A program made the position numbers and the translations under genes. 64,000 bases of DNA from Heliocidaris erythrogramma. Lineage: Eukaryota; Echinodermata; Echinoidea; Camarodonta; Echinometridae. The stretch is taken from positions 5,829,618 to 5,893,617 of the forward strand of contig CM046870.1 of NCBI GenBank assembly GCA_025617745.1. The letters are read 5' to 3'. Position 1 is the stretch's first letter. The number at the start of each line of letters is the position of its first letter. The notes under the pieces were generated by a model that worked only from the letters and a program-made list of their open reading frames with translations, was not told the DNA's origin and did not search any database. Shown here piece by piece: positions 48,952-62,137 of the stretch.

Positions 48952-49799
48952 AACCATGATAACACATTGTGATCAAAAGTGGGCAAATATGTCTGCGACG
49001 AATACCCCAGTCAAACTGAAGAGTCCGACACCTGGGCTATGTCTTATAAATAAAGATTTGTGATTGATCCATAATGATCGCAAGTCCTCTAGTCAAACGC
49101 AAACCTGCACCCTGTGTCCCTTTACTACAAAGTTGCGAAACTTGCGATTGTTATCAAATTACGATCGATTCGAATCAAACGTAACTGTTTATGAGACAGG
49201 GCCCAGAGTAACATAAGATTAACAGACCGAACATAAAACTTACCTCTCTGAAGTCGGTTTTTCGGTGTGAGTGAGCTATTACTGTTGATGTCTTATCATA
49301 TTCTTTCATTTTTCCTATTCCATCACTTATTTTCTTTACTCTTTCAACAAACTTTTTTTGTATAAACCTACCCATTGCGGTATGATCCTGACGAAAATTA
49401 TAGATAAATTATAAATTGCGACATAAAAGGGTACTATAATTGCATCAGGTTCAGCTTAGATGGATATACATTTTAATTTGTAAATAATAAAAAAAAGGAA
49501 AGTACATTATGAGTATGGATACTTTTACAGTCATATGTCATAAATATTTACTGTATAGATATATAAGGAATAGGAGACAACTACCCCGGTTAACCTCCCT
49601 GGCTCGACCCCTGGCTTGACCCTTGACTTGAAGTATAACCCCCACTAGTATGCGATCGTATTTCTCTTCATTCCTTTTTAGTTCTCTTTGCCCATTAAAC
49701 ATCTCTTTATCTAGATACTTACACATGCATGACGTGTTTTATTCACTATCTGCATGATCTGCCACTTTCTTTTTCCTGTCCCCTATTCCTACTTCTTCC

Positions 49800-50024
49800 T
49801 CCCTTTCTCCTTTCTTTCTACCCCCCCCCCCCCCCTCTCTCTCCCCCTCTCTCTCACTCATTCTCTCTCTTTCTCTCTCAATTTCTCTTTCTCTCTCTCT
49901 CTCTCATTTTCTCTCTTTTTTATCTCTCTCTCTTTCTTTGTCTCTATACTTTTTTCTCTCCCTTTCTCTGCTTTTCTGTCTCCCTCTCTATTTTTTTCAT
50001 TGTCACTCTCCCTCTGTCTCTGAG
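49800..50024 (+). repeat. CT-rich tract, copy 2
   Basis: Counterpart of 11404-11632, with a longer C-run at 49820-49834. Confidence 0.95.
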
Positions 50025-50086
50025 GAATTACTAATATTACCCCTACTATATTCTTTTCTATTTATGGCTCATTTCTTTATGTGTAG

Positions 50087-50235
50087 GTGGAGTATGGTAT
50101 TATTCCGATGATGATCCTCGCTCTGATCCACATGGACCTGGAGCTGTTTACTATGGTCTCCATACCATTGTACCCAAGGAAATGATGGCTTATTCGGACT
50201 TTCCTCACGCAAAGTCTTTACCGCCTTTCCCCAAG
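50087..50235 (+). pseudogene. FMO copy 2 exon 2
   Basis: 149 bp, intact, same splice sites as copy 1; out of use because exon 1 is frameshifted. Confidence 0.9.
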
Positions 50236-50736
50236 GTAATTCTTACCAAATTCGTCTGACCTGTAATATTATATTAAGCAGCAAAATATTAAGTAAATTA
50301 ATGGGCCTCCCGGACTAAAACAAAATAAAATTATTCATGTTTTTGGAGCACAAGTGTCGAAACGAATTAGAATAAAGTCTGATCAGTTTCGTATCTAGAT
50401 AGGTAGGCCTTCCGAGGGGCTTTCATTTTCCCCAAGGTTTGTTCTTCTGAATTTTCGTTCTTCTTAAGGTCCGTGAAGGTTTCATAATTTCGATAAGTGA
50501 CCGAAACACAAATTTCCCATACGAACCTTCAAAAGTGTGAACCGTGGGAATAACGAACATTAAGAATGAATGGACCTTTGCATCCTTCGGAAAAACAGCC
50601 CCTCCCCCCCCCCCCCCCCTCCCCGCAAAAGTTAAAAGTAAAAGGGGGAAGAGATTTTTTAAAAAGATTAGAAAATGAAAAGGGAGGTATCAAACACTGT
50701 ATTTTGGAAATTGGACCTGCACCCAAACCTATTTCT

Positions 50737-51338
50737 ATGCCTCCGCCAACCGAAGGTGGTGCCGGAGGCATTATGTTTTCGGGTTGTCCGTCCGTCCGTC
50801 CCGCTTCCTCGTTCTCACGAGAACTCAAGAACCACATGAGGTATGAACTTCAAACTTGGTGCTAGTATGTATCACCATAGGAAGACGATCTGATTCGATT
50901 TTGGGGTATGTAGCTCAAAGAGAGGTCAGTTCTGAAATTGCAGGTTTTAGCCTTGTTAACGTGATACCTCAAGGACCATTAGATCAATTGACTTAAAACT
51001 TGGAACTAGTGTGCATCACCAGAGTGAGACGAACTGATCAGATTTTTGTTCACGTAGGTCAAAGGTGACAGGTCATAGCGGTGAATGTGAAATGAATTTT
51101 TGTTTTACCTTTGTTATCACCATATCTTAACTATTTTGTATTCATGACAAGGAGGAGATGAAGTGATCAGACTTTCGGGTTAAAATGTGGAACTGTATCA
51201 GGTCAAATGTCAAAAAGGACAATTAACATGTAATTAGAAGCTTTTTATTCTGGTTATCACAATATTTTAAGAACAGTTTGGGCCATCAACTGAATTTAGG
51301 CGGAGGCATATAGGAGCCGCAGTCGCATTCATCTTGTT
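50737..51338 (-). mobile_element. Helentron-like element, short core, intron 2 copy 2
   Basis: Starts ATGCCTCCGCC with the GGAGGCAT hairpin and (CCGT)3, has about two core units, and ends GGCGGAGGCAT (51299-51309) plus the CATCTTGTT tail. Same family as 20009-21192. In copy 1 only the last part survives (12209-12455). Confidence 0.75.
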
Positions 51339-51664
51339 CTTTTCATTTATTGGAAGGAGGGGCATGTTTGTCCCCTTTAAATTGCCGCAGGGGCAGATGT
51401 CAACTCCCCTATATCTTTGACGCCACTGTAATGGAAGGCCGTGACGAGAATAATGTTAATCAAATTTGTCACACTACTGCACCTCTTGCAGATTGCTGCG
51501 ATGTTGTTTACGTAATTTGTCACACAAAGCTCCTTGTTTATTGTGAAGATGCAACTGACACTGACAGTGACCGTAATTGTATTGATTTTAATTGCAAAGA
51601 GCTTAAATCATGTTAAAAAGAAGGAAATTTTTCACTTCAAATGTGTTTCATGATTACCTAAAAG

Positions 51665-51937
51665 GCGAATGACATGCAAGAGTATTACGAACGATATGCT
51701 GATCACTTCAATCTCCTCAAACACATCAACTTCAACGTCGAAGTGGTATCTATCGACAAGGCAGATGATTACGATGACACTGGTCGCTGGAAGGTGACAG
51801 TGCGCCCAGTTTCTGGGGAGATTCAGAGCGAAGTGTTCGATGCTGTGATGGTGTAGATTCCTTCAAAGGACAGGTCATGCACAGCTGCCAGATCAAAAGA
51901 CCGTCGTACTTCACTGACAAGAGAGTGCTACTTGTAG
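51665..51937 (+). pseudogene. FMO copy 2 exon 3 with 46-bp deletion
   Basis: 273 bp against 319. The deletion joins GTGATGGTG to TAGATTCC, making an immediate in-frame TAG (51854-51856) and removing the [15 protein letters not shown] segment. The FMO signature remains downstream, out of frame. Confidence 0.92.
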
Positions 51938-52337
51938 GTAAATGTGAAAGTGGCCTATGGTCCGATGTTATTTTTGTGCAATCGCGCTATATGGTAAGGA
52001 CGAATGGACGATCCTTTAGCCCAACGGTCAGAACGACCAAATAGCACCCCATCTATTATATTCAAATATGAATAAAAAGATTCGTACGAGGGACACTTAA
52101 GAGAATCGATTGCTATTGGATATTGCTATTGGTTTGCATCTAAGATTTTAAAGGTGACCTGAATTCCAGTCAAACTAACGAGTTCCGGGTTCAAAACTAT
52201 TGAATATCTGTTCCACTCAAAAATGAATCGACTGTCACGACTGTGTATGGTCCGACGCGCGAAGGCCCTTTGATCCAATAGCCCGATGGCCGCAACCATC
52301 TTTTGGACGACATGCAATGCCATGGGCGCAAATCCAA

Positions 52338-52389
52338 GGGGGGGGGGGGGGCAGGGAGATAGGCCAATGTCCCCCCCCCCCCCCCCCCC
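52338..52389. repeat. G-run and C-run pair, copy 2
   Basis: Counterpart of 13507-13562, with different run lengths. Confidence 0.9.
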
Positions 52390-53498
52390 ACAAATTCAGG
52401 AATAGGACACAGGTGCATAAATTATTATACTGTAATATATCAAAGGTTAGCCAGGTTCGTTTGTTTTTTTAGTTTATTTTATTTTAATCTTTTTAATTCT
52501 TTTTTTTTTGTCTTGACTCTTGGGGATTGAGCATACGCATACCCCATACCAGACTTACGGCACACGTTTGTAGGGCCTACACTTTGCCGAGGTAGTTTTG
52601 ACAGTAAAACTACCTGTACAAGCGCACCCCCGCTTAACGCTTGTGGGCACATGGCGCATGGCGACCGTAGAGTTAAGTTAGCTTGCTCACCGCGCCGATG
52701 ATTTACATAGTCTATGTACAATAAATTTGATACGTTCTACGCCAAAGTACGCAGTACTGAAGAATGCGTGCTACTACATGGGGTTGTGTCACAGTTCTTG
52801 GCGATGTGTGTAACAGGTATGAGATATTTTATGCACTGAATGTAGCTAATGATAGATTTCGGAATTTGGATGATTTAATATCTACAGAAAATAAGTGTTT
52901 AATCATCGAATGTGCAGCCCACCTGAATATGACAAGGGCCGGTGGCTGATGGGAATAATATCTTTCTCTCAAAATTTGCTAACACGTAAATGGGAAATAA
53001 CTCTCCCCTCCCTGCACCCACCCCTGTTACATACAGTGAAAAGTTGCGTCCAAATAACTGAAAAACAGTCAGGGCGTCGAACTATAACTTTCCGCCTAAA
53101 GAAATGTTTCCTACAAGCCGTTATACATGGCGGAGCTTTCGCGCTTCGCACGGGAGGGGGGAAACTCCCCTCCCTGCACCCACCCCTGTTACATACAGTG
53201 CAATATTGCGTCTAAGTAATTAAAAGCAGTCGGGGCGTCGAACTATAACTTTCCGCCTAAAAAAAATGTTTGCTACAAGCCGTTATACATGTATTTCTCC
53301 CAAATTTGCTAAAACGTCAGAACTTTCGCCTGTTACAGTGCAGTACGTCCAAATAAGTGAAAAGCAGTCCGGACGTTGAAATCTCTCTCGTTATCTTTCT
53401 CTCGAATTTGCTCAAACGTCAAAGCTTGAAGCGGGAGGGGGAAACTCCCCCCTCCCTGCACCCACCCCCTACAACCGCCCTATAAAATGAAATGCCTA

Positions 53499-53525
53499 TA
53501 ACCCTAACCCTAACCCTAACCCTAT
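53499..53525 (+). repeat. Interstitial (TAACCC)4, copy 2
   Basis: Same four units as 15815-15841. Confidence 0.9.
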
Positions 53526-53899
53526 TATCTTTCATTGTCCTGAACAAAAAATAAACAATTAAAAAATAAATATTACTTTCACTTTAACCTTTGATCTTTC
53601 CAAATATGGACTTTGGTGTAAATGTTGCAGGAGCAAATGTTGGGGCCCCTTTTTATCAACTTCCAAAGTAGCCAAGTTTTACCAATTTAAAGTTAAATCA
53701 TGTGGTGACAGTGGTGTCCCCCCCCCCCCCCCCCCCACATTTCAAAATAGATTTGCGCCCATGTGCAATGCATGCCATTGAAAATCATCAAAATATCGAT
53801 TATACCAGTAGATGGATCAGGCCTTCTAAATTCAGCTTAAATTCTCGATTTTCAAAAACATCTTTCACTACTATCAATGTACATTATTTATGCACACAG

Positions 53900-53955
53900 G
53901 TGCCGGGGCGTCGGCTGGAGACACGGCCAACTTAATCAGTTACCATGCAAATCAG
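53900..53955 (+). pseudogene. FMO copy 2 exon 4
   Basis: 56 bp, NADPH loop codons unchanged, splice sites intact. Confidence 0.9.
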
Positions 53956-55421
53956 GTAATGACTATTTCGTTATCTATTATATTGGGGAAACCCCTTCGT
54001 ATGCGACCGTAAATTAAGATTTCGCTTGAAAATAAATAAATATATTTTTTGTACTGTAATGATTACACTCATGTTATTTCCCAAATCTTAAAAGACATGA
54101 AAGAGCCGGCACTTGGGTTTTGTTTAACATGAACGATTGCATTTCGAGGATTGTTAATAAAATTGGTAAAATCAGGCGTTTTATCCAAATTTGGGGTTCT
54201 TTTTTGCATCAGTATGATATTTGTCGCGTCCCTAATTGTTCTATCTAAATCGGACAGTTACGTAAGTTCGCGGACAAGGGCACTTCGAAGACATGTGGCC
54301 TCTGATCATATAAAAACATTGTTGTGTGTTTAATAATTTAATCATTTATACTGGAAAGGAATACTACATCAAATTTTATAAAACAAAGTCAAATTTCACT
54401 TATGATCCTAATGCTACGCGTCCTCCGGAGGCAATCGCTGAGATTGATTACGTCACAGATATAGGATTAGGGTTACGGGTTGAAATGTTAGGTTTAGGGC
54501 TAAGGTCAAGGTTAGGTACATGTAAGTGCTTGGTCCAGGGTCAAGGTTAGGAAGTCAGTTGGAGCGTTATGGCGTAGAACCTACCGTCAGGTTTGAATGG
54601 GGGTTTCCCAGCTCTCAGTAGACTTTTGCACTGAGTCTAGGTAAAATAATCACTGGAAAGTCAGGATGAGTGGGGGATAATTATTTTCCCTTCTCCATAC
54701 CAGGCCGGTATAATAAATTTGGAATGAAAATTATGAAATACAAAATAATTCCACTGAGATTGGAACAACCCCTGTAAAACTGGAGTGGCAACATGCTCGA
54801 GAGCTCGTACCTTGTTTTAAAATTTAGTAGACGTGACCCAGTGGCATAAGTAGACCACCAATTCCTTGTCAGTCAACAGCTGAGGAATGAAGTATTTTAT
54901 TTCACTCAGAGGGACTTGGTAAGTTCGGATAACAGCCTTACCCAAGGGCACTCTTTTTTTAAATATACATTTATGTGTTTTATTAGATCATCAGAATCAT
55001 AAATTTACAGGCAATTGTTACAGTGGTTGAAAAAGCACAAGGGCACTCTTGATTAAGTCTTGGTAGAAAAATCATTGAAAAACAAGAGCTAAAATCTAAG
55101 TGAAATAATTTTCTGACGTTTATGTACATGTATTGACATTGGATTGATAATTGTAGCGGCTACAGGCACGAGACCGTCAGCCCGAGAGTCTGCCCAATGT
55201 TGTCCTCTTGGGCCTTCTGCAAAGTTATCAGAGGGTGTACAAGACCGACGTGCTGGTCACGTGGACCTTTTTGTTCTGACAACTTCTCTGTGGCTTCACT
55301 ACCATTATTGGTCTCGTGGGCTGTTGGTATCGTTGGCTGTCGGTCTAGTGGGCGGGACTTTGTGCAAAGAGAAGCATATTTTTGTTTTATTCGATGATCA
55401 TTGTTTCTATTTAACGATTAG

Positions 55422-55818
55422 GTCTACCTGAGCTTACGACGAGGAGCATGGTGTGTACCACGATTCTTTTACAACAATCAATTGGTCCAAGAGTTCTTCG
55501 TTCAGAGATGGAAGCGTTGGATACCTCCACGACTCCTGAACAACTGGCTGCTGAACAAGTTGAACTACCACATGGATGGGGAGATGCTGGGCATCCAGAG
55601 CTTCAGATCGCCATTAGGAGTCAATGCTGTCATGGTGGATGAAGTCCTACCTACTAGTATCATGGAAGGGAGAGTGCGAGTCAGGAGTGGGATCGAGAGG
55701 TTTGAAGGGTCGAATGTTCATTTCGTCGATGGAGCGGTGATTGACAACATTGATTACGTCATCTTTGCGACTGGCTACGAGCTTAAGCTCCCTTTCTTCA
55801 GTGAAGAAGTCCTTCCAG
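55422..55818 (+). pseudogene. FMO copy 2 exon 5
   Basis: 397 bp with no amino-acid change seen against copy 1, including FATGY. Confidence 0.9.
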
Positions 55819-56798
55819 GTGAATTTGCTTAAGAGGTGGTGAATATTTTGTTTCCCCCAAACCCCAGATTGTTAGCTCACCTCGCCCATGGTCCCTTTCT
55901 TTTAGACAACACTGTACAAATAATTCAGTTTATTTAATCATGGTAATGACAGACGTAGCCAATGCATGCGTGCACAATTCCGACTTAAATACTTTATCAA
56001 TATTAAGTTTGTTCGAATGTATTATATTCTCTGCGTGGAACTCGCACACAGTATACAAATATTGGCTGCTTTGATGGGCTTGGTTAGAATAATTGCCCGA
56101 GGTGATTTTGAAACTGCTACGACACGAGACAAGTCGAGGCGCATATATATTTTCGATAACTGTCATTACTACTGCCCCCCCCCTTTTTTCAATGAATCCA
56201 AATGCCAAAAAGCATGTGAAAGCAATTAGTTCATACGCCAGTCATTTTTTAACTTTCTACTTTGCATTTATTCTCACATAGCGCATCAATGACGCAGTGC
56301 TACGTCATTTAAATGACACCTCTTCCGCAACGGGCATTTCTTCCTTTCTGTAAAGTTAGGATCGCGTCGGTGACTGGTTATTTCTTTAGCGCGTCATGAA
56401 CGAATGATATCGTTTAAAAGGTGACTGCCAAACGAACAGAGCAAACAATACTTTTGATAACTGGCGTATGGATTAATTATCCTCACAGGCTCGATTAGCG
56501 CAGGCACTGACGCAATCGGAATGACGCCTCTTGTGATCTGGGCTTAATGCAGCTTTAGACCCGGCTCACACGAGACGTCATTTGCTGACGTTATATGACC
56601 GCGTCAGTGTCTGTTGTTGTCTTTTGTGCGTCATGAAATAATCACATCGTTCAAAAAGTTAGTGAATTTTATAAATGGCGTATGGGTAAATTGCCTTCAC
56701 AGGCTCAATTATCTTAGGTAATAACACGTTGGAAATAATGCCCCGAATATTTCATTTAAACACTTCTCTGTCTGTTGTCTCCTACTATTCTTGTTTAG

Positions 56799-57052
56799 AT
56801 GGATACGAGAAGATGAAGCTGTATCAGCACATGTTCCCAACTCAATTCCGTCATCACCCCACCCTGGCCTTTGTGGGCTTTGCTCTTCCCTTCACAATGG
56901 GTCAGAATGCGGTTAGTGAGATGCAGACCAGATACATCACAAAAGTCTTCAAGGGGGAGGTGAAGCTACCTAGTTTCATCGATATGCAACAGGAAGTGAC
57001 GACCAGAAAGGACGCCCTCTACCAACTCTTTGGGAATCACTTTCCTATCGTC
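56799..57052 (+). pseudogene. FMO copy 2 exon 6
   Basis: 254 bp, protein identical to copy 1 as far as read. Confidence 0.9.
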
Positions 57053-57129
57053 GTAAGTCCGATAATGAGTAAATCGTAAAGCCTGATGCACACAAGGAGA
57101 TGTTCAACTACCGTCGAATACTTTAACAG

Positions 57130-57490
57130 ATTTTACAGGGTCCGCTCGCTATTCCTCAGGACCGCTATTCTTAGAAAACCGCTATGAATAGCGGTCCTTA
57201 TGGTTAGTTATGAATAGTGGTCCTTATGAAGAGCGAGGTAATTTGTCTATGGTTAACTCGTTAGAAGGACCGCTATTCATTTAGTCACACATATGGATAG
57301 TGGTCCTTATAAATAGTTATGAATAGTGGTCCTTATGAATAGAGGTCCTTATGAATAGCGAGATAATTTGTCTATGGTTTGCTCGCTATTTAGAAGAACC
57401 GCTATTCATACAAAACCGCTGTTCATTTAGTCACACGTTATGGATAACGGTCCCTATGAATAAGTGGTCCTTATGACTAGTGAGGTTACC
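57130..57490. repeat. GAATAGCGGTCC array, copy 2
   Basis: Counterpart of 19440-19812, essentially unchanged. Confidence 0.8.
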
Positions 57491-57689
57491 CTGATTGTTC
57501 AGTCCAATATAATTCATGCCACAGTAGGCAACGAACAATAGGCCACTACAAATTTATTACATTACATTACAACATTAAAATTATATTTCATTACATTACC
57601 ACTACTACAGATAATGACGGTTGCGCACTCTCTTGTCGACGAGTGTTCTGTATGCTCCAATTTGGCTTTGTAGACTTACGCCAGTTTTT

Positions 57690-58889
57690 ATGCCTCCGCC
57701 CACCGAAGGTGGGTGCCGGAGGCATTATGTTTTCGGGTTGTCCGTCCGTCCGTGCGTCCGTCCGTCCGTCCGTCCCACTTCTCGTTACCGCGATATCTGA
57801 AGAATCATTTGAGGTAGGAACCTCAAACTTGGTACTAGTATGTATCCCTATACGAAGATGAACTGATTAGATTTTGGGGTAAGTAGGTCAAAGGTCACAG
57901 GTCACAGAGGTCAATTTACATGAAATTACATAAAAAATTTTGGTTTTTAGCACCGTTACCACGATATCTCAAGAACTGTTTGAGGTAAGAACTTCAAACT
58001 TGGTACTAGTATGTTTCCCTATACGAAGATGAACTGATTAGATTTTGGGGTAAGAAGGTCAAAGGTCAGAGGTCACAGAGGTCAATTTACATGAAATTAC
58101 ATGAAATTCTTGGTTTTTAGCACCGTTACCGCGATATCTCATGAACTGTTTGAGGTGAGAACTTCAACCTTGGTACCAGTATGTATCCCCATAGAAAGAT
58201 GAACTGATTAGATTTTGGGGTAGGTAGGTCAAAGTTCAGAGGTCACAGAGGTCAATTTACATGAAATTACATGGAATTACTGGTTTTTAGCACCGTTACC
58301 GCGATATCTCAAGAACTGTTTGAGGTGAGAACTTCAAACTTGGTACCAGTATGTATCCCCATAGAAAGAGGAACTGATTAGATTTTGGGGTAGGTAGGTC
58401 AAAGTTCAGAGGTCACAGAGGTCAATTTACATGAAATTACATGGAATTACTGGTTTTTAGCACCGTTACCGCGATATCTCAAGAACTATCTGAGGTGAGA
58501 ACTTCAAACTTGGTACCAGTATTTATCCCCATAGAAAAATGAACTGATTAGATTTTGGGGTAGGTAGGTCAAAGTTCAGAGGTCACAGAGGTCAATTTAC
58601 ATGAAATTACATGGAATTAGTGGTTTTTAGCACCGTTACCGCGATATCTCAAGAACTATCTGAGGTGAGAACTTCAAATTTGGTACCAGTATGCATACCC
58701 ATAGAAAGATGAACTGATTAGATTTTGGGGTAAGTAGGTCAAACGTCAGAGGTCACAGAGGTCAATTTACATAAAATTACATGAAATTACTGGTTTTTAG
58801 CCTCGTTATCAAATATTTCTAGAAGAGTTTGAGCCATCAACTGAATTTAGGCGGAGGCATACAGGAGACGTAGTTATCTTGTTATTTTT
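57690..58889 (-). mobile_element. Helentron-like element with 170-bp core, copy 2
   Basis: Counterpart of 20009-21192. The CCGT run is longer and contains one CGTG variant. The tail has lost the CGCATTCA stretch. Confidence 0.7.
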
Positions 58890-59292
58890 GTTATGTTGAA
58901 AGTCGATCTTCAGAAAAATTCGAAACCTAGCGCCAGGCCATCGCAACCTGCATAAGTGGGGTTACCAAGTGGCTAGATATTGCGCCTGAATTGCGCTTGA
59001 AGTGTCTTGTCGGTGATTTTTACTGACAGATTTGCTCTCAGCAAATCAGATGCAAGGATTTCAGTAGCTTATAACAGTTATTGCAACTTGTCATTGATGA
59101 CAAGCCTTATGAAACAGGGCCCTGCTCTGTGCATTTATACACCTGAATGTCGTTCAATGGCACAAATGGAATTACGCCTCGTGGGCACCATACATAGCTG
59201 AAAGGTGTAAACAATAACAAGCATTCCATTTTATATAAATGAATTGCTGAGGTTGTTGTTTCATTATTTTTCCAATTAGTGTTATTACCTCA

Positions 59293-59796
59293 GCAATGAC
59301 CGACAGACCAGGGCCCCATTTCATATAATTTGTTATCATAATAAGTTACAATAATTAAAATACTGAAATCCTTGGATTTGATTGGCTGAGGGCATGTGTC
59401 AGTTGTCACTGATTACAAGTTTTAGGAAACGGCCCGGCCCAGTTTTCTACCCATAACATCTGACGTCACGCACCGTCTGCAAACAACGTGGACGCAAACT
59501 TGCCAGAGATTGTGAGCGTGTGCAAAATATATATAATTGTACATGCAATGACCGACAGACCAGGGCCCCATTTCATATAATTTGTTATCATAACAAGTGA
59601 CAATAATTAAAATACTGAAATCCTTGGATTTGATTGGCTGAGGGCATGTGTCAGTTGTCACTGATTACAAGTTTTAGGAAACGGCCCGGCCCAGTTTTCT
59701 ACCCATAACATCTGACGTCACGCACCGTCTGCAAACAACGTGGACGCAAACTTGCCAGAGATTGTGAGCGTGTGCAAAATATATATAATTGTACAT
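59293..59796 (+). repeat. Tandem duplication of a 252-bp unit, copy 2 only
   Basis: 59293-59544 and 59545-59796 are two almost identical 252-bp units, each running from GCAATGACCGACAGACC to GTACAT. Copy 1 has one unit (about 21603-21854). Confidence 0.9.
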
Positions 59797-59896
59797 TTAA
59801 GACATAAGTCACACGAACAAGACTAACAACAGGCCGAACACGAAATAGCATCACCCCGAAGGGCCAAGAATCAGTTGGTGTGGAGTCGATGTGGTG

Positions 59897-60470
59897 TTAG
59901 CCTTTTGACAAGGCCCTCGTGACTTGGCTATTTTTCTCGGCAAGTAAGCTAGTAGTGGCTGCATAACAAGACTAGCCGCCCAGCCCGGTGAATGCGCGAT
60001 CGAGCGACGTGAGTCCGAGGGCCTTTTGGAACCTGGCCTGTATTTCTTATGTTATCCTTTGTTCCTAGCGAGGATCTGCTACCTTATAGGTAGGAGCCAA
60101 TCAGCAAACGTATCTTCGCATAACGTCAGCATACATTTGGTATGCAAATTCGCCTTCATCTAGTCTCGAGCTAGCGCGGCCCGTGCAAGCTACTAGTACA
60201 TCAATCATGGAAAGCAAGCCCCACAAATACCGTTGTGATTGGTCGATAATCCTCGGTAGGCGTGTTAGCATACGAATGTCAACTCGTGAATAATTCATAT
60301 CGGACGATGGAAACCCAGGTTCCAAAAGGCCTCGCGACTAAAGTCGCTCGATCGCGCGTTCACCCGGGCCGTGTTGATTCTTTTCGTCGCCGGCTAGTCT
60401 CATCTCAGGCACAGCATGACGAGGAAAATAGCCAAGTCACGAGGCCTTGTCAAAAGGCTAACGTGGTGTC
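59897..60470. mobile_element. Foldback element, copy 2
   Basis: Counterpart of 21954-22502, with a short extra stretch near 60169-60184. Flanks ATGTGGTG (left) and ACGTGGTG (right). Confidence 0.85.
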
Positions 60471-60671
60471 GGTTTAGCGGTCTGACTGTGGTGTAATCCG
60501 GCCCACTGCTGTTTGAATGCCGTAGCGCGTATAGGTTCAATTCATACAAATACAGTTTCTATTTGTTTTTGTTTTCCAACGTGAAAGCCACTATTTCATT
60601 AAATGATTGTAATTTACTTTTACTTCCAATTTTATTCCAAGATTAACGTAAATATTTTGTTATTTTCACAG

Positions 60672-61013
60672 CTTGACCCTTTAACCTACCGTGATCAGTT
60701 AGCCGACGCGATCGGAGCTCTGCCAAGCTTGACAAAGCTTATCTTCACTGATCCTGTACTAGCTTACTACTTCTACTTCTGCCGGGCCTACCCTCCATGT
60801 GACAGGTTGGTTGGTCCCGGTGCCTCGCCCGGGGCGCGACAAGCTCTCATTGACTGCAAACAGAACCAAGTACATGGTGTCACATTAACGACTGTACGTA
60901 AAGATGCGACGGAAGGTCTACAGGCGTATAAAGACAGTCAGAGATCCTTCATCCCATTGTATGTCATTATGGGCGCCATTTTGTCTTTGGCCTTTTACAT
61001 GTTTCTGTTCTAA
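60672..61013 (+). pseudogene. FMO copy 2 exon 7
   Basis: 342 bp with stop. One replacement noticed, P468R (CGG for CCG). The C-terminal hydrophobic anchor is kept. Confidence 0.9.
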
Positions 61014-62137
61014 AGCTATATTTAGGACCTAAAATTGAATATAAATAGGTAGTCCTCTGATATCAATGAGAGTCCAAGTCCGGATCTCGCAGAAGGAGCA
61101 GTTAAGTATGAAATAGACCTACCTGTACTTTAAGAATACATTTTAAAATAAGCCTACTTATTTGCGATTTATTTCGATTTTTGTAAACTACCTACTGTAT
61201 TATTGAATGTGAAATAATTGTTTTTAATGTATTTATATTCCTGTTCTTGGTAAATTTAGGGTTTCTATAGTGGAAAGCAGGCTATTAGTCGAGACCATGT
61301 ACAAAAAGTTGCTTTGATTCGTTCTATTCCATGAGACGTTTATCTAGTAATCTTGTTTAAGACAGAGTCCTGTACCATAATGCATGCGCGTTTGTGGACG
61401 TATTGTGTGCGTGTTTATGAATGTGTGATGTATACATGACAAAATATGTGTATATAACATCATGCAGAAGAAGTGGAGATTGTAGAAATGATTTTAAAAG
61501 AGACAATAATCGGGACGTTGCTTGTATGTACTTTGTATAAGACAAAATATTTTAAAAATTGCAATGATTCCTCAAAATTGAATGATTCATGATCTCAAAT
61601 TCTCACAATCCTCCTGACAATATCGTGTAGTGAGCTCTGGTATTTCCAGAGTTTGAGATAGCCTCAATTTCTGAAATGTATCAGATATTGAAACTTGAAT
61701 TCACTGAATTATGGACAGAATACACCAAATTATTTTTACCTGTATTTTTATTATACATGAGGAATAATAGAATACAATCAACAAGTTTCTTTCGAACGTT
61801 ATTTTTTCACAACTAGATCTTAACGTAATCCTTAAATAATTACATCGGGTTTTTTGTGTAGATCATTTCTATTTAATAAAATTAATACGAATTTAGACAG
61901 ATGATATATTTACCGACTAAGAAATGTATCATATCAATACGATCCCTATTATGCTTTTCAGTAATTATTTAGGTTTCCAGGATCACGCACCAGTGAAAAT
62001 CGTTCTCTTTAAAAATTAGGGCAAGTTGGAATCATTTCAGTTTGCTTTGAAAGGGCAAAGTGATCAGCGTTAAGGAAATGTCTTATGGGCAATTCCATGG
62101 TTACCCACGTTACATTTGGAGAGGTTTTAAGTTGCAT
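61014..62137. other. 3' flank of FMO copy 2, no gene
   Basis: Tracks 23055-24180 with scattered substitutions and short indels. Confidence 0.4.

Larger units (their letters stand above)
44492..61013 (+). pseudogene. Flavin-containing monooxygenase, second copy, disrupted
   Basis: Exons 44492-44608, 50087-50235, 51665-51937, 53900-53955, 55422-55818, 56799-57052 and 60672-61013 match the intact gene with few substitutions and conserved splice sites. Exon 1 has five extra bases after the ATT codon for I18, so the start frame ends at TAG 44561-44563 (codon 24). Exon 3 lacks 46 bp, which creates TAG at 51854-51856 and removes residues about 151-166. Exons 4-7 are open; P468 is R. Either lesion alone would remove the NADPH-binding half. 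Alternatives are assembly errors at these points, or a defective allele misplaced as a tandem copy. Confidence 0.88.
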
